Below are positions 1 to 8,971 of a stretch of 10,000 nucleotides of DNA, one piece after another. Source of the stretch: Neocallimastix lanati (nom. inval.) (taxonomy: Eukaryota; Neocallimastigomycota; Neocallimastigomycetes; Neocallimastigales; Neocallimastigaceae). Below the pieces are notes generated by a model. That model was not told where the DNA came from, did not search any database, and worked only from the letters and a program-made list of their open reading frames with translations. The stretch covers positions 1,637,501-1,647,500 of the forward strand of contig JACVTC010000017.1 in the NCBI GenBank assembly GCA_016946835.1, written 5' to 3'. A program made the translations under genes and the position numbers. Position 1 is the stretch's first letter, and the number at the start of each line of letters is the position of its first letter.

Positions 1-310
1 TTATTTATAGGATGGCTAATACTATTACTATTATTATTATTACTATTATTATTATTATGTGTATGAGTATGTATATGAGGAAGGATATTGTTATTTATAT
101 TGATCATTGAATTTAATCTTGAAATAGAACTAGAAGCTTGTTTCAGACTTGAGGAGGAAGATGTACCAATAAGAGTTTTTTGTGAATCATAATTCTTTAA
201 ATTAGCTTTATTGGCATTATGGGTATATTTATTAATAATTTTTTTAGAACATAATTCCAATAGGGTCGGTACACCATGAGGCTTCATATATATTGATTTT
301 GTTTCAGTAT
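1..310 (-). other. Gene A exon 11 (partial): last visible ARM start and Ser/Asn-rich tail
   Basis: The acceptor is AAAATTATAG at 311-320. The exon encodes residues 744-846 and is still open at position 1. It begins like an ARM repeat (MKPHGVPTLLELCSKKI). It then becomes low complexity: Ser-rich at GTSSSSSLKQASSS, His-rich at PHIHTHTH, then a run of Asn with occasional Ser coded by the TTA-like repeat at about 31-58. No stop codon is reached, so the C-terminus lies outside the window. Confidence 0.8.
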
Positions 311-801
311 CTATAATTTTGTAAAAAAAAAAAAAAAAGTTTTTAATATTAATATTAAAATATAATAAGTATTTATTCATGGTAGGAATTAGAGAAAGAA
401 AAATTATAAAAGTATTATTAATAAATAGAAAAAAAAATTAATTAATAACATTTTAGAGACTTACTTTCATTACTATTTGAAAACCTTGTAAATACATAGT
501 ATAATACAAGCCATAGATCATTACAACTAGCCACTTTTCTAGAGGCTAAATAGATATAGTGAAGGCAACCCTTTTTAATGATCATTTCTTTACATTGTTC
601 TATTTTTTTTTTATTTGGAATATTTATATATATATTTTATGAAAGAAAAAAAAAGAAAGAAAAAAAAAAGAAAAATTAATTATAAATATAATAATTGCAA
701 TATATTTTTTATAGTTAGAGAATTACTATTATGAATTTATTATTGTTATTATTGCTATTATTATTGATTTATTATTGTTTTTTTTTTGTTTTTTTTGTTT
801 T

Positions 802-832
<31 letters not shown>

Positions 833-1287
833 GTTTTATTATTTTTTTTAATTTTATTTTATTTTATTTTATTTTTTATTTCTCTTTGTTTTTTGTTCCG
901 TTTTTCAAACTTACTGTTATCTGAAGCATTTAATAAAGCAACAGAACCAAATAATTGTAATAAAAGTTCCTTCGAGAAAGAATGGAAGGAATTATCTTTA
1001 TATTTAGAGTAGAACAGTGACTCTGAGGAAGAATCAATATCTAAGGTGATGCTAACATCAATATTTTCATTTTCATCAATTGTATCTGAAATATCATTCT
1101 GTCCATTTTCATAATTTGATCCTTTATTTATTATTATTATTTTTATTAAAAAAAATTTAATTTAATATATGATATATATATTTATATATAAAATTATATA
1201 TTTATATTTAATAATTTATTGTCACATATTAAATAGATTATTTATTTATATTTTTAAAAATATTATATATATATATGCATTATTAAT

Positions 1288-1337
<50 letters not shown>

Positions 1338-3637
1338 TTTTGCTATTTTGCTTACTTCTTTTCTTTAGCGTAGAGAAATCAAATCTCATGACATTTAATA
1401 TAATATCTATTCCATCCAATTCTAAAAATTCTTTTCGATGATTTTCTAATTAAGTGATAAAAGTTTTATTTTTATAAATTTATAGTTAATAATAATAATA
1501 AAAAAATTTTAATATTGATAATAAAAATAATAATAAATAAATAAAAGAATACACATTAAAAACTTTTATTTATTAGAATATTTTACCATGATTTATAATG
1601 ATAGATTCAAGGGCAAAGCAAGCTATTATATAAATTATAAATAAACAAATAAACAAATAAATAAATAAGTAATTAATCCATTAATAATGAATTATAAATA
1701 TTTAGTAAATATATTATTTATTAATTATATATAATATATTATTAATTATTTATAATATATATATTTTCTCTCTTTTTGTTTTTTCTTTCTCTAATTATCT
1801 TTATTTATTTACCTGTTGTTTGTAATGATATATGATATGGGAAACGTTTCATGGCTGTTAATATTAATTCTACTCCTTTATATTTCGATATAATTTCAGA
1901 ATTAGCTGCATCTATATAATTTATATATAAAATTGATTTATAATAAAAATAATTATAATTTTATTATATAAGAATTAATAATAATAATAATTAATAATAA
2001 TAATAAGAGTAATAATTATAATTATAATTATAATTATAATAATTTTTTGAGCATATTATTATTATTTTTTTTTTTTAAAAAAAGAAAAAAATTATTTTTA
2101 TTATATACCATGAATACATAATAGATGAGATAAAGAAAAGAAAGCTGTAATTTGGAAGATTTGATGATCCTCGAATTTTTTTATTGCTTTTAATATAATA
2201 ATGAGTATGGTTCTTTTACATGAAGTCATTTTTATACCTTTATATTTATGTAGAAAGAAAATCAAAAGAAAAAAAAATATATAGAAAAAGTTTTTCATTA
2301 TTTGAAAAAAAAAAAAATCAATATGAATTTTTTTTTTTTAAAATAAAGACGATTTAAGAAATAAATAATAACAAAAATGTATAATATTATTTTAAAATGT
2401 AATTATATAAAAAAAATAAAAATTAAAATATTTATATATAAATAATAAGTAAATGAAAAAAAAAATTATTAGATATTTAGATATTTTTTTTTTATATTCT
2501 TTTATATTTTATTTTATTTATTTATTTATTTATTTATTTTATTTTATTTTTTTTTTAATTTATTTTTTTTTTCTATTATTATTATTTTTTTTTATATTAT
2601 TATTATTTTTTTTGTTTACCTGAAAGAGCCATTAAACCTAGAGCGTTACAAGCAGATACCATTAAATCAACTGAATTTTGATGTTTTAAGATAGAAGTTT
2701 TAATAACCTGTAAAAATGTTTCTTTCTCCATTATCTCTTTACCGTATTTACAAAGACTTGAAAGGGAATGGAATGCTTGTATCTGTAAATCAGTTTTATC
2801 CATATGGGTAATCATTGCCCGAAGAATATAATCACAACCTCCATTATCAACAATATGTTTGGCATTAGCATCTTTTTTTTTTTTAAAAAAAAAAATTTTT
2901 TAATAAAAGTTTTTTCGTTAAAATGTTATATATAAATATATATATATATATGATTAATAAGGATTAAATATTATTTAAAGAATTTGTAATTATTTATTAT
3001 TATATCGAGAGAGTTCATATATATATAATTACCATGGCAAGCCAAATTAGCTAAAGTGGCACAAATTTCTGCTTGAACATCTGAAGAAGTAATAAATTTA
3101 TTCATATTTTCAAGAATTAAATTAATACAACCTTCTTCTAACATTTTTACTCTATTTGATCCTTTTTTTTTTAATGATATTATATAAAATATAAAAAAAA
3201 GTTATTAATACCAAATGAAATTTATATATTATATATATATTTATTAATAATAATAATAATAATAATGATATCATTATTATTATATAAAGTGTCATTAGTT
3301 TTTATTTTATTTTATTTTATTTTTTTTTTATTTTTAAATAATATCATATAATATATTAACTTTATTTTTATTAATATATTTACCTATTGAAGCTAAATTA
3401 GCCATTGAAGCAGAACATTCAATTTGAATTTCAATAGAATCACCAAATAATTTCATAATTTGTAATAATATAGTAATTCCTCTATTTTTACCAATTAATT
3501 GAGAACTTATTTCTGTAAATGAATGATTTTTAAGGATATGATAATTAAAAATAATAAAAATTATAATATATAAAAATTAATTAAATATATATAAAAAAAT
3601 TTTGAAATATTATTACAATTATTATTTTTACTACTAC

Positions 3638-3689
<52 letters not shown>

Positions 3690-4944
3690 TAAATAATTTT
3701 GTTATTCATATTCATTTATAATAAAAATATAAAAATTTAATATTAAAGTACAATAAACTTTTTCTTTATTAACAATAAATAAAATAATGAAAAAATAATA
3801 ATATTATTATTATTATTTATTATATAGAATTTTTAAAGTAATAATAATAATTATTATAATAATAAAAAAAAATGATAGTAATCTATCTACACTATCTATA
3901 TATGTATATATGTACTTTACCATAACGAGATAAAATTCTGATTAATTTTGTAATTAATAAAATCTTACTTCTTAATTTTGGAGAATAGTAATTGATTAAT
4001 GATGTTTTATTGGAAGGTAAAACAGGAATATGATTAGCATAATTATTAGAATGAGATGATGATAAATTGTTGTAAGATTTTCTTTCGTAATGAAGATACT
4101 GTGAGGAAGAAGAAGAAGTAGAAGTAGAATTAGAAGTAGAGGATTCCATAGAATTATCTAAAGTAGTGGAATGAACATCAACCGACATAGCATTCGTATC
4201 CTTCTCCTCTTCCTCTTCTTGTTGAGACGTATTTTCATCTTTTAAATAGAAACTTTGAAAAGCTGGATTTAAATCAGGATTTGCAATATTATCCAAGATA
4301 GAGTAAGCAAATCCCATGATTCTAGCTAAAATTCTATCATTCACACTGGGATGTTTTTTGAAAAGTTTTTCATATTTGACCCAATTCAAAACAAAAATAT
4401 AATAATTAATAAATTGGTGGATCCATCTTTTTGATTCTTTTATCATCTCCTTAGGATCACCAAACAAATTCTTTATGTTGAATTTTTTTTCAATTTCTGT
4501 ATTTAAATTTCGAATGGGATTAGACCTAATATTTCTGTAGACATTTACATTACAACTATTATTATTACTGTTGTCGCTAATAATAGTGCTGTTACTATTC
4601 GATAGATTCCTATTTTTTGATGATGAATCATTTGTAGAATTACTATCGGAATCCTCGTCATCCAATTTTATATCGCATAATGTCGGATAAATTGTTAGAA
4701 AGCAATTTGATTTTAGTGTTTCATTACCTTTATTATCGATTTCATCAATGAAAGTATCTTCTATCTCTAAAAAATTATTATTTTCACAATTTAATTTGGT
4801 GATGGAGCCATCGGTATTAGTGATTATAAAAGGGTGATTCAAATATTTCAAGGGTAATAAATAAGTAAGATATTTATCTAAATATAATAATAAATCATCA
4901 CTTCTTAAATTATCATCATTTTTTATATTTGAATTGGTATCCAT
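1..4944 (-). CDS. Gene A: multi-exon armadillo-repeat (ARM) protein, 3' end beyond window
   Basis: I read eleven exons in transcript order: 4944-3921, 3512-3384, 3161-3033, 2871-2620, 2237-2109, 1911-1813, 1622-1587, 1445-1356, 1121-915, 599-465 and 310-1 (open). Joined, they give 846 complete codons plus 2 nt with no internal stop. Every intron begins GTA and ends AG, and all are phase 1. Residues 1-341 are a partly helical, partly Ser/Asn/acidic N-terminal region. Residues about 342-743 are ARM repeats, each ending in helix-3-like segments such as ANLASI, ATLANLACH, NALGLMALS and ACFALESI. Residues 744-846 start another repeat and then become Ser/Asn-rich. ARM solenoids are protein-binding scaffolds; no catalytic domain is visible. 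The ATG at 4944 lies in an A-rich leader (A at -3) and is the first in this frame. The family is clear, but I cannot name an orthologue. Exon boundaries were read by eye and need RNA support. Confidence 0.85.
311..464 (-). other. Gene A intron 10
   Basis: This 154 bp phase 1 intron has donor GTAAGTCT at 464 and acceptor TTATAG at 311. It holds a run of 16 A on the plus strand (323-338) near its acceptor, which gives a T-rich tract just upstream of the 3' splice site in the transcript. Otherwise it is plain A/T sequence. Confidence 0.75.
600..914 (-). other. Gene A intron 9, T/TTTTG/TTTTA-rich
   Basis: This 315 bp phase 1 intron has donor GTAAGTTTG at 914 and acceptor AATAG at 600-604. It contains a long strand-biased tract at about 778-890 made of T runs broken by single G or A (TTTTG and TTTTA units). 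In the transcript this is an A-rich tract starting about 25 nt after the donor. No coding signal is present; the Leu/Phe-rich plus-strand reading here is an artefact of the T runs. Confidence 0.75.
915..1121 (-). other. Gene A exon 9: acidic insert inside an ARM repeat
   Basis: This 69-codon exon (residues 630-698) opens with about 43 residues that are acidic and polar (ENGQNDISDTIDENENIDVS, then DIDSSSES) and do not look like ARM sequence. The last part, SKELLLQLFGSVALLNASDN, has the look of the third ARM helix and completes the repeat begun in exon 8. The acceptor is TAAATAAAG and the donor GTAAGTTT. The insert would form a charged loop projecting from the solenoid. Its Ser/Glu/Asp density makes phosphorylation plausible, but that is inference. 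Confidence 0.78.
1290..1335. repeat. Homopolymer: 46 T (poly-A in gene A transcript), intron 8
   Basis: There are 46 consecutive T on the plus strand, inside gene A intron 8 (1122-1355), about 20 nt from its donor GTAAGC. It is read as A46 in the pre-mRNA. It is the longest homopolymer in the window and its exact length is prone to sequencing error. Confidence 0.9.
1976..2042. repeat. AAT then ATTATA short repeats, intron 5
   Basis: Imperfect AAT units are followed by about five copies of a 6-bp ATTATA unit inside gene A intron 5 (1912-2108). This is simple-sequence filler with no coding signal. Confidence 0.7.
2238..2619 (-). other. Gene A intron 4
   Basis: This 382 bp phase 1 intron has donor GTAAACAAA at 2619 and acceptor ATATAAAG at 2238. 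It contains a TTTA tetranucleotide array at about 2513-2540, ATT units near the donor, and several T runs. A minus-strand reading frame continues upstream of the acceptor (Lys/Phe-rich, with an ATG at 2298), but its composition is that of intron. I therefore place the exon start at 2237. Confidence 0.72.
3513..3920 (-). other. Gene A intron 1 with CTA/TTA microsatellite
   Basis: This 408 bp phase 1 intron has donor GTAAAGTACA at 3920 and a good acceptor, CATTTACAG, at 3513. It carries an ATT array of about 17 units (about 3638-3689) headed by three CTA units (3631-3639). The rest is A/T-rich with AAT runs at 3780-3866. The exon 1 frame would run on only nine codons into the intron before a stop. 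Confidence 0.8.
3631..3690. repeat. (CTA)3(TTA)n microsatellite, gene A intron 1
   Basis: Three CTA units pass directly into about 17 TTA/ATT units on the plus strand. The repeat lies wholly within gene A intron 1. Confidence 0.9.
3921..4944 (-). other. Gene A exon 1: N-terminal region before the ARM repeats
   Basis: This exon encodes residues 1-341 and ends at donor GTAAAGTA (3920 leftwards) after one base of codon 342. Residues 13-40 look helical and hydrophobic (LLLYLDKYLTYLLPLKYL). Residues 94-137 are disordered, Asp/Ser/Asn-rich. Residues 150-237 look like a folded helical segment containing RWIHQFINYYIFVLNWVKY and a conserved-looking RILARIMGFAYSILDNI. Residues 240-310 are low complexity, with an EEEEE run followed by a Ser/Thr run. 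Residues 322-341 form a basic helix (KLRSKILLITKLIRILSRY) that leads straight into the first ARM exon. I do not recognise a named domain in it. The folded block at 150-237 is the best segment for a homology search. Confidence 0.85.
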
Positions 4945-5425
4945 TTTTTTTTCTATATATATACTTTTTTTTTTTTTTTTTTTTTGCTTTTTTTACTTTT
5001 TTGTTTTTTAACTTTTTTGTTTTTATTATTATTATTTTGTTGTTGTTTTTATTTTTATTATTTTCTACTACTACTTCTTTTGATATATTATTAATTTCTA
5101 TCAAAAAAAGGAAAAAAACAGGAAAAAAAAAAACTAAATAAAAATGAAAAGAAAAAAATGAATAAGAAATATTATGGTCTATGAATAGTATAAAATTATA
5201 TAAAAACTTCTTAAAAATAATAATAAATAATAAATAATAAATAATAATAAATAACTAAAAATAATAAAAATTATTTTTAATTATTTATTATTATTATTAT
5301 TAATAGTTTTCGTTAGCTATTATTTTTTTTTCTTTTTTATATATTTTATTTTATATGTGGTTAATTAATAGTAATAAATATAAGTAAAAGAAAAAAATTT
5401 TTTTTTTAAAAATAGTATAATAAAA

Positions 5426-5456
<31 letters not shown>

Positions 5457-5512
5457 TCTATGAATTATACTGATATTAAAAAATAAAAATAAAATTATAA
5501 AAAAAAAAAAAT

Positions 5513-5513
<1 letters not shown>

Positions 5514-5548
<35 letters not shown>
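5514..5548. repeat. Homopolymer: 35 A, intergenic
   Basis: There are 35 consecutive A between the two divergent genes, followed by GAAAAAGAAAA. Poly(dA:dT) tracts of this size generally exclude nucleosomes, so it may help keep a promoter open; that role is inference. Confidence 0.88.
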
Positions 5549-5550
<2 letters not shown>

Positions 5551-5598
5551 AAAAGAAAACAATTTTTTTTAATTATATAACATAAAAAATAATGATAA

Positions 5599-6725
5599 AA
5601 ACTTTAATTTTTTAATAATATATATATACTTTAAAGTTTTTAACATATTTATTTATTTTTTCTTTTTTTTTTTTTTTACTAATAATTATATAACATGATA
5701 TTTAATGATGGATATTAAAATATCAATAGGTATAAATAAATTTTTGATATTTTATTTAATTTTTTTTTAATTATTTATTTATTTTATTTATTTATATTAT
5801 TATAAATATGCATAAATGATTTCATATTTAAATTTTTTATTTATTTTAATTATACATTAATTGATTATAAATATTATGAAGAATAATAATATTAATTTTT
5901 ATTATTTTTATTTTAAATTTTAAATCTTATTATTAAAAAAAAATATATATATATATATATTTTTTTTGGTTTAATTTATATCATTCCTCTGTTTACAGTA
6001 AATATATATAATATTAAAATTTTGATATATTTTTTTATTTATTAATGAATATATTGTAATATTAATATTATTAAAATAGAATAAAATAAAAATTGTATGT
6101 TTTTTTTTTTAAAAAAAAAAATAAAATATAATATAATAAATATTAATTCTTTAAAAATTGTTTAATAACCTTATATATACTATCAATAAAAATTAAAGTT
6201 TATATTATTAAAAATGAGGATAATCACCAAATTTTAGTATAAATAAAATACAATTTAATAATAACAATATCAATTTAAGGATAATAATAATTTTCTGTAT
6301 TGCTTAAACTATTCTTTATTTTCTTATAAACTTCAATTTTTAATTCATAAATTCATCTTAAAATTCATTTTATTTTTACCTAGAAATAATTTTCTTTTTA
6401 TATTTTAAAGTTTTTTTTTTTTATTTTCAAATATATAATCCACAATTTCCTTTTTTATATAATTCATTTAATAATTAAAAAAAAAAAAAACGATTCATAA
6501 AGTTTTTCATTAAAAAGTAAATAAATAAATAAATAATTAATCAAATAAATACATAATAATAATTAAATATATAATTAAATGATTGAAATAAATAATTAAA
6601 TAAATTAATTATTCAATTTTTAATATATTTATATTAAAATTATTTTTATCTTTTATTTATATTAAATAAAAAAAAAACATTTTTTATTTTATTTTATTTT
6701 TTATTTGGTTAGTAAATTAAAGTTT
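5599..6725. promoter_or_regulatory. Recurring TTAAAGTTT motif (5 exact copies)
   Basis: Exact TTAAAGTTT occurs on the plus strand at 5631-5639, 6193-6201, 6405-6413 and 6717-6725. Its reverse complement AAACTTTAA is at 5599-5607. I noticed no exact copy elsewhere in the window. The clustering in the divergent 5' flank suggests a binding site, but the function is unproven and the motif was picked after the fact. Confidence 0.35.
5992..6002. promoter_or_regulatory. Palindrome TTTACAGTAAA
   Basis: A perfect 5+1+5 inverted repeat sits beside the most C-rich stretch of the intergenic region (TCATTCCTCTG at 5981-5991). It could be a protein-binding site. On the plus strand it also reads as a pyrimidine tract plus TTTACAG, like a splice acceptor of an unseen 5' leader intron of gene B, or as a donor GTAAAT. 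The sequence does not decide between these. Confidence 0.3.
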
Positions 6726-6736
6726 AATTAACTTTA
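6718..6736. promoter_or_regulatory. Inverted repeat TAAAGTT-N5-AACTTTA
   Basis: Seven-base arms (6718-6724 and 6730-6736) are separated by TAATT, about 735 bp upstream of the gene B start. The left arm overlaps one TTAAAGTTT copy. In such AT-rich DNA inverted repeats arise easily, but these arms include the rare G and C. Confidence 0.3.
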
Positions 6737-7373
6737 TCTTTCTTAATATTTATTATTATTTTTTTTATTTTCTTTTTTCTTTTTTATTTTATTATCATTT
6801 GTAGTAAAAATACGTTTTTATTTATGTATTTATTTATTTATTCATTATATATTTATTTATATATTTATATTTATATATTTATATGTATTTTATATATATT
6901 ATTAGTAGATGAATAGTATATTTTTATCTTATTGAATATTATCAAATATTTTTCTTTTTTCTTTTTTAATAATAATTAAATTACATAAGAATAAGAATAA
7001 AGTATAGCAGTATAGAAATAAATCAATTGAAAATATAATTTAATTAATTTTTATTTTTATTTATATAATTTGTTTTTATAATTAATTTTTTAATTTATAT
7101 ATTCTCAATAATTTATAATTAAAATAATATTTATATATATATATATTTTGTTTTTGTTTTACATTTTTTTATTTTACTTTTTTATTTTTTTAAATATAAC
7201 TAAATAATTAATTTTAATAATTGTATATACCGTTAAACATAATTTTGACAGAATTATATTTTCAAAAAAAAAAAAAATAAATAAATATATATATATAACA
7301 AAAAAAAAAAATTAAAATAAAAAATAAAACTATAGTTTTCAATAAAATTTATTAATATAGAAGAAAGATAAGA

Positions 7374-7396
7374 AATAATAATAATAATAATAATAA
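7374..7396. repeat. AAT microsatellite in gene B leader region
   Basis: About seven AAT units lie 75-95 bp before the gene B start codon. They are followed by A-rich sequence with AAAG units up to the ATG, probably 5' untranslated leader. Confidence 0.75.
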
Positions 7397-7470
7397 CATA
7401 AATATAAAGAAAAAAAAAAAAGTTAATAGAAAAAAAAAAAAAAAGAAAGTAAAGAAAGAAAGAAAAAAAA

Positions 7471-8593
7471 ATGATAAGTCATCATCATAGTAATGATACT
7501 AATCACTCGGTGAATCATTCAAATATATCCTTGAATGAAATAAAGAGTGAATCTAATTTAAGTAGTAGTAAATCAAATAGTGAAGAAAGTTTAACAAAAG
7601 ATAAGCAAAAACAACCTTCTCAACTTCAAAAGAAAAAATCTCATGATTCTCAAAAAAACATAAATTCAGTGGTTAATCCCAATACTAAAAATCTATGGCA
7701 ATTATGTAAATTAGAAAAGGAAAAAGAGAAAAAAGAACCTAATAAAGTTGAACGTAATTACTACTACTACTATTACTACTACTACTAATAATAATAATAA
7801 TAATATTTATAATAATATTAATATTAATAATAATAAAAAAAAGAAATAAAAATTAAAATTAAATAAAAATAAAACAATATAGATTAATTATAATAAAACA
7901 ATAGAACAATAAAACAATAAATTTACATATAATAATAACAACATAGTTAAAAAAAAAAAACTAATATTTATATGAATAATATTTTTTTTTCCTATTTCAT
8001 TTTTTTTTTAATTTTTTGATATATATAAAATACTCTAGTCAATGATATTGGAATAGAAAGTTCCATATTTTTAGCTGGTAGTTCAGGAGGTGGAAAAAGC
8101 ACATTAATTTCAAGTATATTTGATAAAAGTAAGAATCAATATATTGAAGGAAAGAAAGAAAGAAAGAAAGAAAAAATAATAATGAAATAAGATTTTTAAA
8201 TATGATAATGACTATATTTAATAAAACTAAAATATGATATTAATATACATTTATTACTTCTTTTTTATATCTTTATTAACATAAATGAAACAATATCAAT
8301 ATCAACAATAATAAAAATAATGGAATTAAAAATATAAAAAATATATATATAATATTACAAATAATTGATAATAATAAATAAAAATAAAAATAAAAATAAA
8401 AATATGAAAAGATTCCTCAAATGTAACTTCAAATACACATCTTTTAGATTATACGTAATTATTATTTCATTCACATGTCTTTTTTTTTTTTTTAATTCTT
8501 TATATATATACATATATATACAATATACAATATATATGTATAGATGAAATTATAATAGAACTATTAATTCATATAGAATAAAACAAAACAAAA

Positions 8594-8630
<37 letters not shown>

Positions 8631-8929
8631 TTACCAAAAAAAATAAAAAATTAATAATAAAAATAATAATAATTATATATAAATTTAATCTCTATACTAT
8701 AGGTATAGACATAATAATAGAACAAAAGGATTGAATTCATTAAAAGATACGCTTCATATTTGGGAATTAGGTAAAGAAATTTATATATAAATGAATATTT
8801 TTTTTTTTATGATCAATAATTATTACTAATACGAATAAAATATTTTATTCAAATATTGGAAATAAACTAATTCATAAATCTCTTCATTCTATTTATTTAT
8901 TAATATCTTTTTTTTCTTTTTTTATTAAA

Positions 8930-8971
<42 letters not shown>

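Larger units (their letters stand above)
465..3512 (-). other. Gene A exons 2-10: armadillo repeat array
   Basis: The exons encode these residues: exon 2 342-384, exon 3 385-427, exon 4 428-511, exon 5 512-554, exon 6 555-587, exon 7 588-599, exon 8 600-629, exon 9 630-698, exon 10 699-743. Exons 2, 3 and 5 are 129 nt (43 codons) and exon 4 is 252 nt (84 codons, two repeats). Exons 6 and 7 together make one 45-codon repeat split before helix 3 (LQTT / ACFALESI). Exon 8 plus the end of exon 9 make another repeat, interrupted by an acidic insert. The repeats align on a start like DANAKHIVDNGG, a middle I-L-x-A-M, and a (L/V)Q-x-x-x-x-x-x-L-x-x-L end, which is the usual ARM pattern of three short helices. 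About eight repeats form one solenoid. Confidence 0.82.
4945..7470. promoter_or_regulatory. Shared 5' flank of two divergent genes, no gene seen
   Basis: This 2.5 kb lies between the start codons of gene A (4944, minus) and gene B (7471, plus), so it must hold both promoters and both 5' leaders. I see no reading frame with coding composition, no tRNA-like arms and no mobile element. Contents include T21 at 4965-4985 (A21 in the gene A leader), TTG/TTA-rich sequence to 5060, A35 at 5514-5548, AT runs near 5943-5960, the TTTACAGTAAA palindrome at 5992-6002, TATT/TATA-rich sequence at 6825-6900, and A-rich sequence just before gene B. TATA-like strings are everywhere, so no core promoter can be singled out. 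Confidence 0.65.

Noticed and set aside
731-1012. Plus-strand open frame with Leu/Phe-rich start
   Set aside because: It comes from T-rich intron 9 sequence and the antisense of gene A exon 9. The minus strand has the spliced ARM coding sequence.
1169-1441. Plus-strand open frame rich in Ile and Phe
   Set aside because: It runs through the T46 homopolymer and the antisense of gene A exon 8; it looks like a membrane protein only because of the T runs.
2238-2298. Minus-strand frame with an ATG at 2298 and a signal-peptide-like start
   Set aside because: The Phe/Leu-rich start is intron 4 sequence. The phase and repeat homology fit splicing at 2238.
4916-5104. Minus-strand Lys/Asn-rich open frame overlapping the gene A start
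   Set aside because: Its composition is that of A-rich leader. It could at most be an upstream frame overlapping the gene A ATG if the transcript begins above 5104.
4929-5141. Plus-strand Phe-rich open frame
   Set aside because: It is the complement of the A-rich gene A leader and has no coding composition.
5514-5548. A35 tract as the poly-A tail of a retroinserted transcript
   Set aside because: There is no coding remnant upstream and no target-site duplication visible. Similar A and T runs occur throughout the window.
4945-7470. tRNA or other small RNA genes in the intergenic region
   Set aside because: I found no GGTTCGA-like T-arm box or GC-containing stem of sufficient length on either strand by eye.
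7754-7788. Poly-tyrosine C-terminus on the first gene B exon
   Set aside because: It is read-through into the ACT array after a GTAATT donor. The next exon carries the P-loop and continues the family match in phase.
8365-8547. Plus-strand open frame with an ATG at 8365
   Set aside because: It is intron 2 and 3 sequence around exon 3 in a different frame. The splice frame of exon 3 matches the LIC family instead.
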